64,000 nucleotides of DNA from positions 11,337,001 to 11,401,000 of the forward strand of contig NC_079376.1 in NCBI RefSeq assembly GCF_021018895.1, in the 5' to 3' direction. Numbering within the stretch: position 1 is the first letter of the stretch; every line of letters begins with the position of its first letter. The stretch is from Seriola aureovittata (Eukaryota; Chordata; Actinopteri; Carangiformes; Carangidae). Below are positions 51,871-63,860 of the stretch, one piece after another. A model generated the notes under the pieces. It had not been told where the DNA came from. It searched no databases and worked only from the letters and a program-made list of their open reading frames with translations. The position numbers and the translations under genes are program-made.

Positions 51871-51878
51871 CCTGCTGA
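51871..51878 (+). promoter_or_regulatory. qkia: miR-214-type 8-mer site
   Basis: CCTGCTGA is a perfect 8-mer match to the miR-214-3p seed and lies 56 bases after the stop codon, a position in which sites are usually effective. miR-214 targeting of QKI in mammals is established. An 8-mer alone could occur by chance. Confidence 0.45.
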
Positions 51879-52162
51879 TCAGTTAACTGGTAATTGCCTT
51901 TTGCTAGCCTCTCGGACGCAAGTGAGAGAGAGAGAGGCGCCTGCCCGTACAGTTACCCTAACACGTTCTGACAAAAAATAGAAACCAACGCAGAATCTTC
52001 ACAGAAACACAACAAAACCCAACAAAGTTGTGTAATATTCATTTTTTTCCCTCTGTTCATTGAGTTCAATTCCCATTCTTTCTCTTTCTTTTTCTTCATG
52101 AATCATATACTGGGTGGATGTGTTTGTGGTATTACTCATAAATCTGCACTGAATTATATAGC

Positions 52163-52168
52163 AATAAA
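52163..52168 (+). terminator. qkia: proximal AATAAA poly(A) signal candidate
   Basis: AATAAA lies 348 bases after the stop. The sequence downstream is C/A-rich (cccaccccaccc) with little GU, so the site looks weak. Confidence 0.3.
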
Positions 52169-52289
52169 GACCCCACCCCACCCTGCCCACCCACTCTCCT
52201 TTAATTGCTGATTTGGTGACCTCACTTGTATGGATCAAACATCAAACTTCTATTTGACGCAAACCATTTGGTTTCACAGTAATGACATA

Positions 52290-52400
52290 ATTCCCCCCCA
52301 CCCCTCAAATGTATCATAACCCCTCCACCCCCCACCCCACCCCAACAACAACCACCCCACCCCCAACTCCAAAAAAAACAAAAAAACAATACTTACCTGC
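52290..52400. repeat. C/A-rich low-complexity tract in the 3' UTR
   Basis: Runs of C separated by A, passing into A-rich sequence near 52371. The complement has several G runs and could form a G-quadruplex. Confidence 0.85.
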
Positions 52401-53784
52401 CCCCACCCTGTTACACCACCCATCTATTGGGAGAGAAAAAGAAATAGAAGGAAAGAGAACACACACTCACATTAACTTGTTTAATTTCTGTCATTTTTCA
52501 CATGTAGTGCAGTTGTTGAGCTCTAAAATGTAATTATGAGCTGACACATTCTGGGTGTGCCCCTTCAAACAGCTTTCTGTCTGTTTTTTTTAAAAGCATG
52601 GCTGAAATGATTGCAAAAGGAGCTTTTTATGATTTCTGTGTTTTTCTTCTGTCTTGTTTTTTTGTTTTGTTTTTGTTTTTTAATTTTGCTTTACTTTTGA
52701 GTCATTTTCTCCACTTGATTTTGGTTTCTCTGTTGTTCATATTTGACTAATTAGCTTTGCTGAAATTGACTAGCCAATCTGAGGCAGGTGGTTATCTCTG
52801 GAAAACAAAGCGCAATCTGATGTTTGAAGCAGGCTGCAGAAGCAAAGAAATGATGAAGGGCAAGATGGGAAGGTCAAAATTGGGCTGACGGGTTTGTGTG
52901 TGTGTTTTTTTTTTTTAAATTAATACTACAATGAAAGTAGGGTGTGCTGAGGCTTCGGGGACATTGGAGCAGTGCTTATTAGCTACTGACCATTGCTATG
53001 CCCCCATCCACACTACATTCATTTTACAGTGCCTGATGTATTTAGAAAAATATCTCAATGAGTTAGCTGAGCTGTGATCAAAAAGACAAAAAAAAGTATT
53101 AAGTGTGCATATTTAGCCAAAGGGTTTTCCAATGAATTATTATATCTGCAATTATGCATCTGTCTCACAGAGGGCTCTCTTTGTGATTTTAGAGTTTGGG
53201 GTGTGAATTTGTGGTGCCTGCCTTCAGCTGGAACCGACAGCTGCTCAGTTAGATGATTTTTGACCCATTAATGCTCTATTTTTTCTGAGGAGGTGAACGC
53301 AGGCAATTAACACTAAGTCAACATGCTACCAAGTTACAGTACATTGCTAGGGGGAAGGGCGCTTAGAGGCTTGGTACATAAAAACTTTTGTCATGATAAC
53401 TGGCTTCTATATTGAGTTGTTTCATCGGCCACATTGCCATTGTTTATTTGCATTATCTTTTTTTTTACATCTCAACATTTGGCCAATTTCTTTGTTGAAG
53501 TGTATTTTTTATTTTTAACCCCAGTTGAACATTTTCCATTAGGTGGGCGTAATTTAAGCCCTCCTGCAATTTAGAAAAATATTTTTGAGTTTTAATTATT
53601 TTTGTGATGAAACATTTATTTTCAACACACGCCAAACCATCCAAAAGCGCATCCACAATGTGTCACACCTCCCTGTGATCGTAGTCTATCTCCTGAGCCC
53701 CACAATCTTTTGTTTAACTCTCTCAAGAAAAAATAGGATGTGAAAGCCATGCCTGCCTGTTCAAATTGCTTTATACATGCGTCT

Positions 53785-53819
53785 TATATATATATATAAA
53801 TATATATAAATATATAAAA
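53785..53819. repeat. (AT)n / TATAAATA repeat
   Basis: TATATATATA followed by repeated AAATATATAT units. Confidence 0.85.
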
Positions 53820-54982
53820 ATGTAGATATCTGTTATTGCATATACAAATACAGAAGAGAACAAAAAAATAGATAATTTTACAGGGTGCTGGAGAAGAGAA
53901 AAAAATTGAAAAATTCTATTTTTGGCAATTTTAGCTTTTGATACTTTACTTGCAGTTACAAAATCTGAAAAAAATAAAATAAAAAAAAGTTTAAAACAGT
54001 ATATGGAGAAAACAGAAAAACTGAGTGGCTGAGGAAAAAGTGCTGTTACTTTGGATATGATTGGAAAGGAAGACGAAGACCAAAACAGTCATAACCCGTG
54101 GAAAGCTAGCAAGGATCAGTGCGAGATAAACGCCCAGAGAGTTTTAAAAGGATCAAATCAAAGTGCCTTATCAACAGTGGTTTCTGTTTTCTGAGTATTC
54201 CAGTTGTGTTCAATAATATCCAGCACCCACCAAGTGGCGCAGAGAGGAATGGCTAGTGTTACACGCTCTGAATAGTTGAGCAGGGTAGCTCTCACCATAT
54301 CGTGGTGTTACCGAAGTTATTCTATGCAAAAAGAATAGCAGTCGTTTTGACCAGCTAAAATATGTGCCATGGTTTTGTCTTCCTGAAATAATTTTTTTCT
54401 TTTTCCTTTACTTGATGGCCCTTTACTCTGCTGTATGAGCAGGTTTTGTTCTCTTTTTATTTAGATTTTAATGATCATATGAAATATTGTCTTGATTTTT
54501 TTTTTTGGTGACTGTGACTACCTTCCTAGAACAAATTGAACTGCCAATAGCAATGCAGTAGTCTGCCAGAACATGTTTTCATCATGAGCTGAGAAAAATA
54601 CACGACATTCAAGGGAATGGATACGAAAGTGGGGCTCGTCCCTGTTGGCGTTCCGCCTGTTTGTTTCAACAGCTGCAAACTGATAGCACCCTGTCCATGT
54701 CAGTGTCTCTCGATGTCATTTTAACAACAAACTATCAATACAATCATGAGATTCATAATGGACAAATGAAATAGTGGTTAATGAAATAATCAAGCCTATT
54801 TCACAGCCAAATAGTTTCCAGTTATTGAAACAACTGACAGTTTATCACTGGAAGGTGAAATAAACCCATAATATTAAATTGAGGAATTGTTAGATCCCAA
54901 TATTACCCTTGGCAGTTTGTTTTTCTATTCATAGCTCTTTCATCATGCTGTTACACCGAAAGGTCAATGAATTTTTCTTTTT

Positions 54983-54990
54983 CAGTGTTA
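54983..54990 (+). promoter_or_regulatory. qkia: miR-141/200a 8-mer site
   Basis: CAGTGTTA is the full 8-mer target of miR-141/200a (seed AACACUG). It lies 59 bases from an 8-mer for the other miR-200 seed class. QKI is an established target of the miR-200 family in mammals. Confidence 0.55.
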
Positions 54991-55049
54991 TTATTTTAAA
55001 TTGAAATGCAATATTAAAGTGGAGCAAGAGATGGCTATTCAGCATTTGA

Positions 55050-55057
55050 CAGTATTA
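55050..55057 (+). promoter_or_regulatory. qkia: miR-200b/c/429 8-mer site
   Basis: CAGTATTA is the full 8-mer target of miR-200b/c/429 (seed AAUACUG). Repression of QKI by miR-200 controls epithelial splicing programmes in mammals (established), so this site also supports the 3' UTR reaching at least this far. Confidence 0.6.
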
Positions 55058-55552
55058 AGAAAACTCCCTCTGCAATGTTACAACTTGCTGTGTCATTGTG
55101 AAAGGCTGGATAAGTCCATCAGGTGAAAGATTAACTCTATACCTACCGTATTCTCTCTGGCCTGCCTACTACATGTATGATAATGTAATTAACAGCCATT
55201 GTTACAGGTTTATAATGTATTTTTCTAATCTCATTTTATATGTATATTAATCATGTTTCTGAGTGTTTTTTTTTTTTTTTTTTTTTTAAATGAAACCCAC
55301 TACTACTTTTTTTTCCCCCTCCTAAACGGCTCTCTTCCTCCCCCCTTCTCTTTTACATCTTGAAAACTGTCTCTTGTGGGGAGTGTTGCCTTTTTCCTGT
55401 TATATTTTGTTTTGTTTTCTTTCCAATTCCCAGCTTGTTTAACTCATTAGCTACTTTATTAGTTTTCTTGTCATAAGTATTTTTACATGCTTGCATTTAG
55501 TTTTCATGGTGTATGCTGTTATTTTTCTTATTAACCTCTTGGCATTTATTTT

Positions 55553-55558
55553 AATAAA
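55553..55558 (+). terminator. qkia: AATAAA poly(A) signal candidate with GU/U-rich downstream element
   Basis: AATAAA is followed by a strongly T/GT-rich stretch (about 55587-55610), the best poly(A) context seen in the 3' UTR. ACTAAC motifs at 55579 and 55651 sit right at the expected cleavage region. Confidence 0.5.
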
Positions 55559-55779
55559 ACATTCTTAGTAAGAATTTTACTAACTTGCTGATATTTTGTC
55601 TTGTGTTTTTAACCAGTTTCATGAATGTATTACCTTGGTCTGGTTCACGGACTAACACAATTAAAACTGGTGTCTGGCCACCACTTACACTGACTGATGA
55701 CATGCACACCACATACGCACACACACTATTCATCTGTGCACATATGCTTTACAGACAGACACTACACATCACATGCACA

Positions 55780-55819
55780 CATACATCACATGCACACACA
55801 CATACACACACACACACAA
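55780..55819. repeat. short imperfect (CA)n tract
   Basis: ACACATACATCACATGCACACACA passing to a short CA run. Confidence 0.85.
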
Positions 55820-56028
55820 CCTAACTGGAAACTGCACGAGTTGATCCGCTCACGCACTCTCACCTCTGTGCTGGAGAAATCTGCTGACACTCTTCATACT
55901 TGCCCTCCCCGCTCAGTTCCAACACCGCTGCTGTGTCTCGTCGTCTCTGTTAGAGACAACTCTCTTGTTAGTTGTCCTGTCCTTCTGTGTCACTGACCTC
56001 ATGAGACGGCAGGAAGTGTCGCAGTCTC

Positions 56029-56051
56029 GGGGGGGGGGGGGGGGGGGGGGG
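56029..56051. repeat. 23-base G homopolymer
   Basis: An uninterrupted run of 23 G. Shorter G runs occur at 3999-4009 and 38617-38627. Confidence 0.95.
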
Positions 56052-58392
56052 TATAAGCTGCACGTTACTTGAGGTCACTGGTTAACTTCTGGGTCAGCTG
56101 CCCCCTCTTGAACAAAGCATCGCTCTGATTAAAAGGGTGATTTGCCTGTACACAATGGTTACTCTCACAGAGTCAACAAAACCTAATCCCTAAAGATAAA
56201 ACTCCTCTTTCTCTAACCATTCGATAGTGCAGGACTACATAATCTGTGCAAAAAATACTGCATATTAGTCATCTCAAAAGGCTTAATTTTACTGTGAATA
56301 TGTGGAGCGGAACATCTCATCACCACACATTATAGATGTAGTGAGTTATTTGCAACAGATACCTGGGGCAAATTTATAGATGACAGTTAAGTGTGATCGT
56401 CTAAAGCTTTCCCCAGTTTTTTTTTCCATTGCTTCAATGGCTTGTTATGCCTGGATAGCAGCGTTACAGTTATCACCAGCTGTTGTCTGTTTGGTGAACA
56501 CTTCTGCCCATTCAGCTTATTGATATAACTGCTAATACTGGGCCATTTGGGAGCATCCATAATGCTTAGACACACACCAGTACCACCAAGCCAATATGAA
56601 GTACTTTGGGATCAAAACAACCTTACTATTCCTTTCAGTGTGAAATGCTGATATGGCTTTCAGCTAGCTAGTATTTATGATTTTTTTGGGGGGAGTTTTT
56701 TTTTGTTTTTTGTTTTTTTTTTTGTCTGAAACACTGCCAGTGTGTGTTGTTCATTCTACTACTGTGTCAGTGCACTCATCCCTGGGTTCATTCAGCTCTC
56801 CTCTCTCTATTCAGCTTTCTTCCTCCTCCCTCTAATTCAAGGTATTGACACTGACACACGAGCAAAAGATTAACTTCATTAATCCTGATTATTACTTTAA
56901 CCCACTGAGTGATGCCTCCAGATTTTTTTTTTTCCCCGTCCTTTTTAAATCTGCACAACAAAAACAACGTGGCCTTAACTGTTGCGATTCTCTTCATGTC
57001 TCAGCAAGCAGAGAACAAGGATTAAAAGTGTCTAACATCAAACTTAACATTTCTCTCCACTCTGAAATTAACATTTTGGTTCTTTGATCTGAGAACGGGT
57101 GTTTTTCGCCTATAACACCTGCTTTTACACCAGCAAGTAGAGACAGAGATTGGATTACTGGCAACCTGCCCAAATTGTTTTTTTGTTTTTTTTTGTTTTT
57201 TCCTCCTTTGTGCATTTGGTGTTAGGAGCCATGCGCTTTAAAAAAACAATATTTTATTAATGTAGGATTGGCCTTTCATGTTTTTGATTGGCTCCTCTGT
57301 GCCTTAATGAGCAACTTGAGCAAAAATCCGTCCATTAGCAGCCTTGCCTTTTATATGTCAGAGACGTTTTCAGTGGCTCGCCTCGAAAACCAAGCTGATG
57401 GAAAAAAAAAAAGAAAAAAGACATTATGGGCAAGTTATTTTCCAGAGCACAATGTGTTACAAACACTGCCTAAAATTTCGCTACTGTGAGTTGAAAAGTG
57501 CCTTTTTTCCTAAAATTGGAAAATTATATATTTTTGTACTTTATCATTCAAGTGCCAATTTTCTGTCTCCCTTTATCTCACCAAAAGCCTTTTTGTTGAG
57601 CACAAAAAAACTAAATGCCCACGCTTTTTTTTTTTTTCTCCCAGCACAATGTACATACACTTTGAAACATAAATTTGGGAAAGGTTGACCAAAGTGGGGA
57701 ATTTGGTCACAGGTGTTTCCCTCCATTAAACTTTGGCTTAATGGGTCCTGTTTTTGATTTGATCCACTGAGAACTACTTCTTTTTTCCTGTGATTGGACC
57801 ACAGTATGCAGTAAATGGCTGTGTGCATACTGCTGCCACCTCTGGCCGAGTTCTCAGTGCATTTCCAAATCTGTCGCAGGGCATTCAGTGTATTTATCTA
57901 CTAACTGCCTTTTCACCTGTCAATCTTTTATTTTTCTTCTGTTCTGTTTAACAAACATTCCTCCAATGAGTTAAACGGCAGGTTAACCAATCAGTATTGG
58001 TCTCAGCGATGTAGCACTCAGGTGGTTAAAGGGCAAATGCTACCAAAATACAGAAAGAAAAATTTAGCCCCACTGGATTTTTTTTTTTTTTTTTTGACTG
58101 TGATGAATATGCATTAAAAAGTATAATACATTTTTTCCTAAAATTATACTAGTATGATTATATACTGTAAGTTCCTCATCCATATAGTGGTGCACTAAAA
58201 TCTGTGAGATTTTTTTTTTTCTTTTTTCGTGGAGTTGTAAGTTTTTATGTGAAGTAGCTTTTATTTTGTTTTGTGTTTCCTTGTTTTTATAGAGGATTAG
58301 ACTGAGAATTTTGACTAGGGTGTAAAACATGTAATGCCAGTTTTTGTTGCTCACACCAAAAAAAAAAAAAGGAAAACAAATGTCATGTGTGC

Positions 58393-58398
58393 AATAAA
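58393..58398 (+). terminator. qkia: distal AATAAA poly(A) signal candidate
   Basis: GCAATAAAGAACC is followed by a C/T-rich stretch with short U/GU runs (about 58418-58470). The sequence beyond loses UTR-like character, so this is my best guess for the most distal transcript end. Confidence 0.4.
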
Positions 58399-60981
58399 GA
58401 ACCATATTTACAAGCTTCCCTCTGACTGCTCTACCTGGACTGGTCCTTTGCTTCTCCGCTCTGCTTCTTAATCGGTGACATCATTCCTTTGGATTTGCTG
58501 TGACTTTTGGACATTTCGAGGTAGGTGTGCCGCATTTGCAGGAAATAAAATATAACAGCTCAACGCTGGCAAAATAACTCTCACCTGACCCCTCAAAGGG
58601 AGATCGAGCCCTCTCTGGGGTTTTAGTGTGAAGTTGGTAACATGGTGTTGGAAATGTTGACCTTCAGTGCGGATCACATAGTTAAATACCATCTCCGCAG
58701 ATGGTATTCAGCTCCGGCTGAAGTCATTTTTGTGTTTAAATGTACTTTTACCGTCTGGGCCGAGGAACAACTGGCTCATAAATCCTCAGTGTTTCACTCC
58801 AGTCTAGTCCTGACAGTTGTTGTGCACCTCCAGCAATCATACATGACAGACGACATAAAGTCATGTGGCATCAGGGTAAAGGTTTGACACCTCGACTGCA
58901 AACTGAACACACGCTATTTAGAGACATTTATTTTAATAAAGGCTGATGACAGACAGTGATGTGTCAGCGTGTCATTGCTGCACACAGTGAACTCATCACA
59001 GAGGTCAACCGCTCACTAAAAGCTGCATGGTGCACTGAATGAGCCGCATGCAGTGTTTACATGCTTAATAAGTGTATAAATAACAATAAAATAATCATGT
59101 CTCGAGCAGCGTAATAAGGGAATTGGTGAATCACTGATGTTCTCCATTTAAGCCTCCTGCAGCGTTTGACCCCGTGCCCTTTTTAGCTGCTCACAAATCA
59201 TACAGAACATTGTTTTATTACCTTGATATTTCACGACTTTTCTTCATTTCATGACAATTGCTTAGAAACATGATTTACCCTCTGTTTTGGGTCTCGGAGG
59301 CCTCGGTTGTAAACTGTGATTAAATATATTCTCTATATTTGTGATTGGTGTATTCCCTCCCAAATAAATCTGTTTCTGTTATTGTTGTTTTACAACATAA
59401 GACTGTGTCTGTGTCTGAGTATATATTTATTCATGCGTGGCCAATGAAATATTTCCTCATTTGGTGGAATAGCAATGCTTATGTGTTTGTCATAAATCAA
59501 TAAATGCACAGCTCAGTTTGAGGCAAAGGGAAGGGTTACCACTTTGATATTTCTTTTTCACATGTTTGCTTCTTATTAAGGTCAGGTAGGCATTATAAAA
59601 AGTATTTAAAAGATACTGATATTGCAGTTCTTTTCACACATACAGCAATGTGCTGTGTGGGAGACTTACCACTGAGGTGGGTGAAAAAAAACAAAAAAAA
59701 AACACCCATCTCACATCCGTAGCTGTGGTCAAGGTAGTGTGTTAGTACCCACAGAATATCCTGTCAACTGAAACAGCTTCTGAAAATTATTTCTTCAGCT
59801 AATGTGTTTACCTAACAATCTTTACTGTCGCTGTGTTCACCTAAACACCATCTTTGTTATTTTAAGGCTGAAAACAGAAGCATAATCCCATTAACAAACT
59901 GATTGAACGTATGTATACTTACGCTTCAATCTGGTGTCTGTTCCAAATTTTGATGTCGCACATACGCCAACTGGATGCAAAGTGGTGTTTCTATGCTGCT
60001 TTTAGCTCATGGCAAGCACAGGTAGAAAATTAAATTCATCGAAACAAACAGCGTCCCTCTGTTTTTCTTCTCTTATTTTGTGGTGTCAGTATGAGAGATT
60101 AGCTGGAGGCAGCTGCACATCCTTCCAGACATTTACCTTGATTATCAAACACACCATGCCGGCTCTGGGTTACTGGGAGAGCTGGGTGCATGTGAATGTA
60201 CCGGCACAGGCGACAGAAAAGGGATTTCTCTGAATCCCATAAAAGTAAGTGCAACCTGCCACTTCAGTGGGTAATTATCACCTCCTTCCTTGTTAAACTG
60301 ATGAGTCAGTGCTGCAGGTTCCTCTGTGTGCCATGTACAACTCCTATGGGCTTCTTGATGACTTATGACCTGTGAGGAGGCGAGATTAGCCAGCTGTTGT
60401 CTCGCTGTGAAAGTAGAGCAGCGTGGGTGTACAGTTACATCTTATTCACAATTGGATTCACACTGATGCAGTAATAAAAACAAAGGACTTTGAAGTGGAC
60501 GTCTCATTACCGCTCAAACTGGCAACTCTGCAGGAAAAAAAAAATCCGAACGATAGGGACGAATCTCCATCTCCCCGCCTTTCTTATTCTCTCATCCTCT
60601 TGCTGGAGGACAGAGCTGCTGAATAGGACAGTGGGGAGTAACGGTTCACGAGGGGGCTGCTGGAAGTGACTTTAATGTCATGCAGGAAGCGGGGAGAGGG
60701 AAAGAGCGGAGAAGAGAAAGGCAGGAGGAGGAGGAGGGTGCTGATGGTGGCTTTGGCCCCCGGGAAGATGCATCAAAGGAGCATTTGTCGCAGAGACCAG
60801 CTGGGAGTCTAATCGGAGAAAGAGAACTGCAGTTAGTGTGTGTGCATGTGCGTGTTTTGAAGGGGGAGTGTGGAAGGGTTGCATCAGTAGTGACAGATGA
60901 ACCAGCTTCCTGTGGAATGAATATAGGGCATTCATCAGAGTGCAGCTGTTTCTCTGTCTCTTTCTCTCTCTCTCTTGCTGT

Positions 60982-60984
<3 letters not shown>

Positions 60985-61072
<88 letters not shown>
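60985..61072. repeat. (TG)44 microsatellite
   Basis: A perfect TG run after a CT-rich lead. Confidence 0.96.
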
Positions 61073-61074
<2 letters not shown>

Positions 61075-61209
61075 TGAGTTGTTTTAGAGTGCACAGTTGT
61101 TGCAGGTTTCAAGCTCACATTGATGAATGAAACTCTATAGTTCTTTGGGCACCTGTGTCGAGTGACACAGTCTAGCAGCTGGATTCTGTGAGTTGGCGTC
61201 TGACTGTGA

Positions 61210-61212
<3 letters not shown>

Positions 61213-61264
<52 letters not shown>
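61213..61264. repeat. (GT)26 microsatellite
   Basis: A second perfect run 140 bases after the preceding tract. Confidence 0.95.
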
Positions 61265-61268
<4 letters not shown>

Positions 61269-61681
61269 AAAGAATGAGAGAGTGAGAGAAATTTAATTTA
61301 TATTTTAGCAAGAGAGAGTATTTCTCCCTCAGGAATCATAACAGAGTCATTTCTGACTTTTTCAGAAATTCATCACTTTGTATTGTAAAGCACAGGTGAT
61401 TATGTCTTCTGAAGAGTATCTATCTTTCTAAGAAAAGCTCTTGAGAGCATTTCTTGCTACTGTTTGTCAGCTCCAAATAATATGTCAGAGTATGTGGTAA
61501 GTAGATGTTGTATGGTCTCCTGGTTCAATGGTCTTCATACCAAAGGAAAACTCTTATATTGATATTTCATATATATATTGTGATTTGCCCAAAGCAATGT
61601 TTAATCAGACAGGTCAGCTGACATTTCCCTGGTCTGACACACAAATATCCCTGCAGGGAGTGAAGTCGATGACCCATCACC

Positions 61682-61713
61682 ACACCTAGACCCAAATGTC
61701 TAGGTGTAATAAA
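61682..61713. other. 10-base perfect inverted repeat followed by AATAAA
   Basis: ACACCTAGAC (61682-61691) and GTCTAGGTGT (61698-61707) are exact reverse complements around a six-base loop CCAAAT. AATAAA follows at 61708-61713. Confidence 0.8.
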
Positions 61714-62969
61714 GGCAACAAACTCAGCTTCTCTCTAACACAAACTTTATTCACACAGAATATTCCCTTTCGGTAAAGGCAACATTCTCAGTGCCATGTG
61801 TTGACACTGAGACAGCTCACGGAAGATGGTAAAGAGTAACAATGAATCCACTTGTATGAGTTAGTAAACTATGCTGTATTTACAATGACTTTATGCTATC
61901 AGTTGATACTGGTTACAGAACAGTAGTCACTGTAATTGTAGATGCTGCTCTATTAACAAAAAAAGTAGTACTACTGCTGTGGTTAAAACAGGTTGTTAGT
62001 ATTTAATACTCAGTTGTTTCTAACCGCATTCCCCCACCAGGCAGTAAAGGTTATTAACAGCAGACATTTTGACAGATGTCAGCTCCAAAACCACAGGTGC
62101 AGCTAACAACACCGGTGATCACTTTGTTGTGAATAAGTGTCTCAGTAATTCAAGCCAGTGTCTGCATGTAGCCTTCAATACCAGTGACCTGCAACTGAAC
62201 ACCTGCGCTGAATGCAGCAATTAGTGTCATTAGTTACACCTGTGCTTCTCCTGCCGTGACATGGTACTTTAACATGTCAGAGTGTGTGCACTGAGGACAG
62301 CCTGTGGCCAAGGTTACATTGCTTTTTGCCGGCTCCAGAAAATGAGCAAGGTGGCAAGTTTTCATGTTATTAAAAGCCGTTTTGTGGTGAGAAATCAAGC
62401 TCCAGGCTAATGTAGCACTGTTAGCTTGGTATGAGTAGAAAATATAGCAGTCTAGCTAGCTCTGTGCTCTTCTGTATTTTGTTAAGCTCCACTGTGCTGT
62501 ACATTATTGTTGCTTTCCCCTATTGTTTTCGCCGAAACAGAACGGCTTTCTTGATTCGAAAACAGACTTCTGTGATGTGAAGGTGAAGGAAAAGGTGATC
62601 ACCTCAAAGCACAAACGCATTACGTTCAAACTTTGCTTTCCCTCAGCAGGGCTCTTTGAAGGCAGCTGATCTTCCTCTGACCTGACTCCCCTGCGGTTTG
62701 AACCATGGATAGGGCGGCCTTCTAAACATAATGTCCTCACGCCTATACATAACACAAAAGGAGAATAAAAAGCCTCCCACCGTCTTCTTCCTCTGTGTGA
62801 TTCAGACTGAGAATCTTTATTTAGTTGCAAGAATAACTCCAAATCCTGCGTATCTGGAAAGCATCCACGTGTGTGTACATGCATGCATACTGTATTGTGC
62901 GTGGTGTGTGTTCTTATGCATAGCAGTGTTTGCATCAGGGTTCACTTTGAAACAGCACAATTCTGTTTG

Positions 62970-62974
<5 letters not shown>

Positions 62975-63004
<30 letters not shown>
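62975..63004. repeat. (GT)n microsatellite
   Basis: An uninterrupted GT run of about 28 bases. Confidence 0.93.
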
Positions 63005-63007
<3 letters not shown>

Positions 63008-63087
63008 AGTGTGCTCACCCTGGGAAATGAAAACGCTGACCCAATTTAATACACCTGTGTCTCGCTGCACTCTGGCCCAGTACTCAA

Positions 63088-63088
<1 letters not shown>

Positions 63089-63136
<48 letters not shown>
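63089..63136. repeat. (CA)24 microsatellite
   Basis: A perfect CA run, then CATACATATGCA and a short CA run to 63156. Confidence 0.95.
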
Positions 63137-63140
<4 letters not shown>

Positions 63141-63819
63141 TATGCACACACACACCTACACCTCAACCTGACTCCAGTGGAGTTCAGCTCTCCAGCACCA
63201 CATTATCCTAAAGCACTGCCTTGGCTGTGCAGATATATTCAGCCAATTCAAATACAGAAGGTGTTTTTTTTTTGTTTTTTTAACCACCATTTTTTTCTTT
63301 TTTTTTCAATTCAAAATCAGAAAATAATAAAGCTGCAACATGAAGATGTACGTATAACTCAGAAGATTTTTATTAGTTTCACATTTCTTCATGTGCACGA
63401 TTGCAGCCCATTGTGAAACTACTCTGGTGTGCAGTTGTTTCAGAATTAGATTTACAGTTTTAATAATTATAAAACAAAAAGCTGTTTAAAATGAATAATC
63501 TCAAGTCATTTAAACAAAACTATTTATCCGCAGGTGTACCTGAGCACAGCTATTATAATCAATAACACACAGAGTATTAATAATATATACAAATATACAG
63601 TGGAAACAGCAGGTGATTGTGGAAACAACAGATTTCTGCTTTCATGTTTGTGTTATATGTCTGCTGTCAAGGATTTGCCTCCATACCGGCTACGCTTCCC
63701 CTCAGGCTGAGCTCCCAGCATGCCATTCAAGTCCCGGTGAGCTGCTCGGTACTGGGTGGCCTCACACTGAGCGGTAAGGCGGTAATGAACTTCCTGCCAC
63801 ACCACTTCCACACGCACGC

Positions 63820-63856
<37 letters not shown>
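63820..63856. repeat. (CA)n microsatellite
   Basis: CACGCACGCACACG passes into a perfect CA run. Confidence 0.93.

Positions 63857-63860
<4 letters not shown>

Larger units (their letters stand above)
51815..58420 (+). other. qkia: QKI-5 3' UTR (probable extent)
   Basis: A long region without recognisable coding follows the stop. It carries AATAAA signals at 52163, 53973, 54859, 55553 and 58393. Mammalian QKI transcripts have long 3' UTRs under heavy miRNA control. Seen here are an miR-214-type 8-mer at 51871, miR-141/200a and miR-200b/c/429 8-mers at 54983 and 55050, GAACAAA (miR-375 type) at 53858, 54529 and 56110, TGTANATA Pumilio motifs at 53821 and 57650, and ACTAAY motifs. The C/A-rich stretch 52290-52400, an AT repeat at 53785-53819, T runs, and the 23-G run at 56029 are also inside. 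How far the transcript really extends is inferred only from signals. Confidence 0.6.

Noticed and set aside
54245..54275. AG followed by a frame reading GMASVTRSE and stop, similar to the mammalian QKI-6 tail (GMAFPTKG)
   Set aside because: The phase would fit exon 6 and several residues agree, but there is no pyrimidine tract before the AG and so short a match is easily chance. A junction read from 48252 to 54247 would revive it.
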